A stretch of DNA of 7,674 nt from Methylotenera sp. UBA6020 (GTDB lineage: Bacteria > Pseudomonadota > Gammaproteobacteria > Burkholderiales > Methylophilaceae): NCBI GenBank assembly GCA_002429455.1, contig DIZU01000035.1:5185-12858 (forward strand). The letters are read 5' to 3'. Shown here in pieces: positions 7,223 through 7,674 of this stretch. The position numbers were made by a program, and so were the translations under genes. Numbering within the stretch: position 1 is the first letter of the stretch; the number at the start of each line of letters is the position of its first letter. Under the pieces are notes generated by a model. It worked only from the letters and a program-made list of their open reading frames with translations, was not told the DNA's origin and did not search any database.

Positions 7223-7238
7223 GAGAGCGTGGGTTTTT
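7209..7238 (+). terminator. Candidate intrinsic terminator after the PAS-LuxR gene
   Basis: CACGC (7211-7215) pairs with GCGTG (7227-7231) across an 11-nt loop. Two U·G pairs (7209-7210 with 7232-7233) could lengthen the stem to seven. TTTTT (7234-7238) follows directly. It lies about 120 bp after the stop at 7091. The stem is short and the loop long, so the call is tentative. Confidence 0.35.
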
Positions 7239-7249
7239 GACGATGATTA

Positions 7250-7288
7250 TTGCCTTAAATGTTGTATTGAAAGGCAAGATCATTTTTT
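7250..7288 (+). terminator. Second hairpin with T-run (terminator or leader attenuator)
   Basis: TTGCCTT (7250-7256) and AAGGCAA (7271-7277) form a perfect 7-bp stem with a 14-nt loop. TTTTTT follows at 7283-7288 after a 5-base gap. The stem is A/T-rich and the T-run is offset, so it would be a weak terminator. It ends 34 bp before the small ORF, so it could also sit in that gene's leader. Confidence 0.3.
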
Positions 7289-7321
7289 CTATGTCATGGG
7301 AAAGCTTCTCGGGGAACGAAA

Positions 7322-7522
7322 ATGAAATATACATCAGATGCAAAAAGTAAAAATCAGAAATCCCCGTATGACAGAGAGTCATATACTGACCGACACGCGC
7401 ACAAGTTTGCCTCATTAGCCTACCATCATGCTAAACAGCGCGGCGTTTTGACAGACGAGGATGTGCTGAAATCGTTGAAAGACGAGAAAGAATTTAACGA
7501 TAGCTTGAAGAACAACGCTTAG
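7322..7522 (+). CDS. Small charged hypothetical protein, 66 residues
   Basis: I do not recognise this protein. It starts at an ATG preceded by GGGGAA (7311-7316) at about 5 bases, a reasonable Shine-Dalgarno site, and ends with TAG. It is strongly hydrophilic: rich in Lys, Asp, Glu and Ser, with a His-containing stretch DRHAHKFASLAYHHAKQRG in the middle and an acidic/basic helix-like tail (TDEDVLKSLKDEKEFNDSLK). There is no signal peptide, membrane segment or Cys, so it should be a soluble cytoplasmic peptide. The A-K-R-G-V-L-T-D-E-D pattern and clean start favour a real gene. The opposing frame at 7203-7415 looks like a shadow. It is separated from the PAS-LuxR gene by 230 bp with two hairpins, so it is probably its own transcription unit. 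Confidence 0.6.
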   Translation: MKYTSDAKSKNQKSPYDRESYTDRHAHKFASLAYHHAKQRGVLTDEDVLKSLKDEKEFNDSLKNNA

Positions 7523-7591
7523 CATAATAACTGTGTGTAGCAAGAAACTCGAAAAAGCTTGCATAACAGGTCATTTCTGGCGGAACCGTGG

Positions 7592-7607
7592 GTTAATGTT
7601 CATTAAC
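7592..7607. repeat. Short perfect inverted repeat GTTAATG-TT-CATTAAC
   Basis: Two 7-bp arms are exact reverse complements with a 2-bp spacer, in the 152-bp tail after the small ORF. An outer GCGG (7580-7583) and CCGC (7613-7616) could pair around it. The size suits an operator for a dimeric regulator of a gene beyond the right edge. No T-run follows directly, so it is not an evident terminator. Nothing else in 7523-7674 can be called a gene. Confidence 0.45.
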
Positions 7608-7674
7608 TTAAACCGCTCAAAAAACCCAATTACACCGTGCTGCACAGGACCAATCTGCGATTACAGCAGGCTTT

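Noticed and set aside
7203..7415. Minus-strand 70-residue ORF
   Set aside because: It overlaps the better-supported small + strand gene and both hairpins, and shows no recognisable motif.
7537..7563. GCAAG...CTTGC hairpin after the small ORF as its terminator
   Set aside because: The stem is only 5 bp and ATAACAGG follows rather than a T-run.
7652..7674. CTGC-GATTACA-GCAG hairpin at the right edge as a terminator
   Set aside because: The stem is 4 bp and the sequence ends just as a possible T-run begins, so it cannot be judged.

Overview
This looks like a chromosomal window from a Gram-negative proteobacterium, most likely a betaproteobacterium of the Methylophilaceae/Gallionellaceae kind. 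That is a judgement from the style of the PAS modules and roughly 50% G+C, not from a marker gene. Everything large in the window is on the + strand and concerns sensory signal transduction. No mobile element, CRISPR array, tRNA or rRNA was seen.

Layout. (1) Bases 1-2742 hold a membrane-anchored c-di-GMP enzyme: periplasmic sensor, HAMP, two PAS domains, GGDEF, EAL. Its N-terminus runs off the left edge. The GGDEF half looks fully active and has a product-inhibition site. The EAL half has a Tyr in place of the second Asp of the DDFGTG metal-binding loop, so the protein is predicted to be mainly a diguanylate cyclase. (2) Bases 2743-2945 are a 203-bp intergenic region with a perfect 16-bp inverted repeat whose loop carries a consensus TATAAT box. 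(3) Bases 2946-5268 encode a CheB methylesterase - CheR methyltransferase - PAS - PAS fusion. It is split by an apparent 1-bp insertion near base 3180, which separates the CheB Ser/His from the CheB Asp. (4) Bases 5265-7091 overlap the previous gene by 4 bp (ATGA) and encode a three-PAS protein with a LuxR-type DNA-binding domain and no receiver domain. (5) Bases 7092-7321 hold two weak terminator-like hairpins. (6) Bases 7322-7522 may encode a 66-residue, highly charged protein I do not recognise. (7) The final 152 bases hold no gene I can support, only a short palindrome.

How they may work together (inference). The CheB-CheR-PAS protein and the PAS-LuxR protein are translationally coupled and match consecutive parts of architectures that in other bacteria are often fused into one long sensor protein. 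They may form a sensory pair in which chemotaxis-type methyl-group enzymes act with a transcription factor; no chemoreceptor or CheA is present here. The upstream c-di-GMP enzyme carries a PAS domain about 53% identical, by hand count, to the third PAS of the LuxR protein, so the two may sense similar signals. The main caveat is that both the frameshift and the Asp-to-Tyr change are single-base events. Either could be a sequencing error or real decay.
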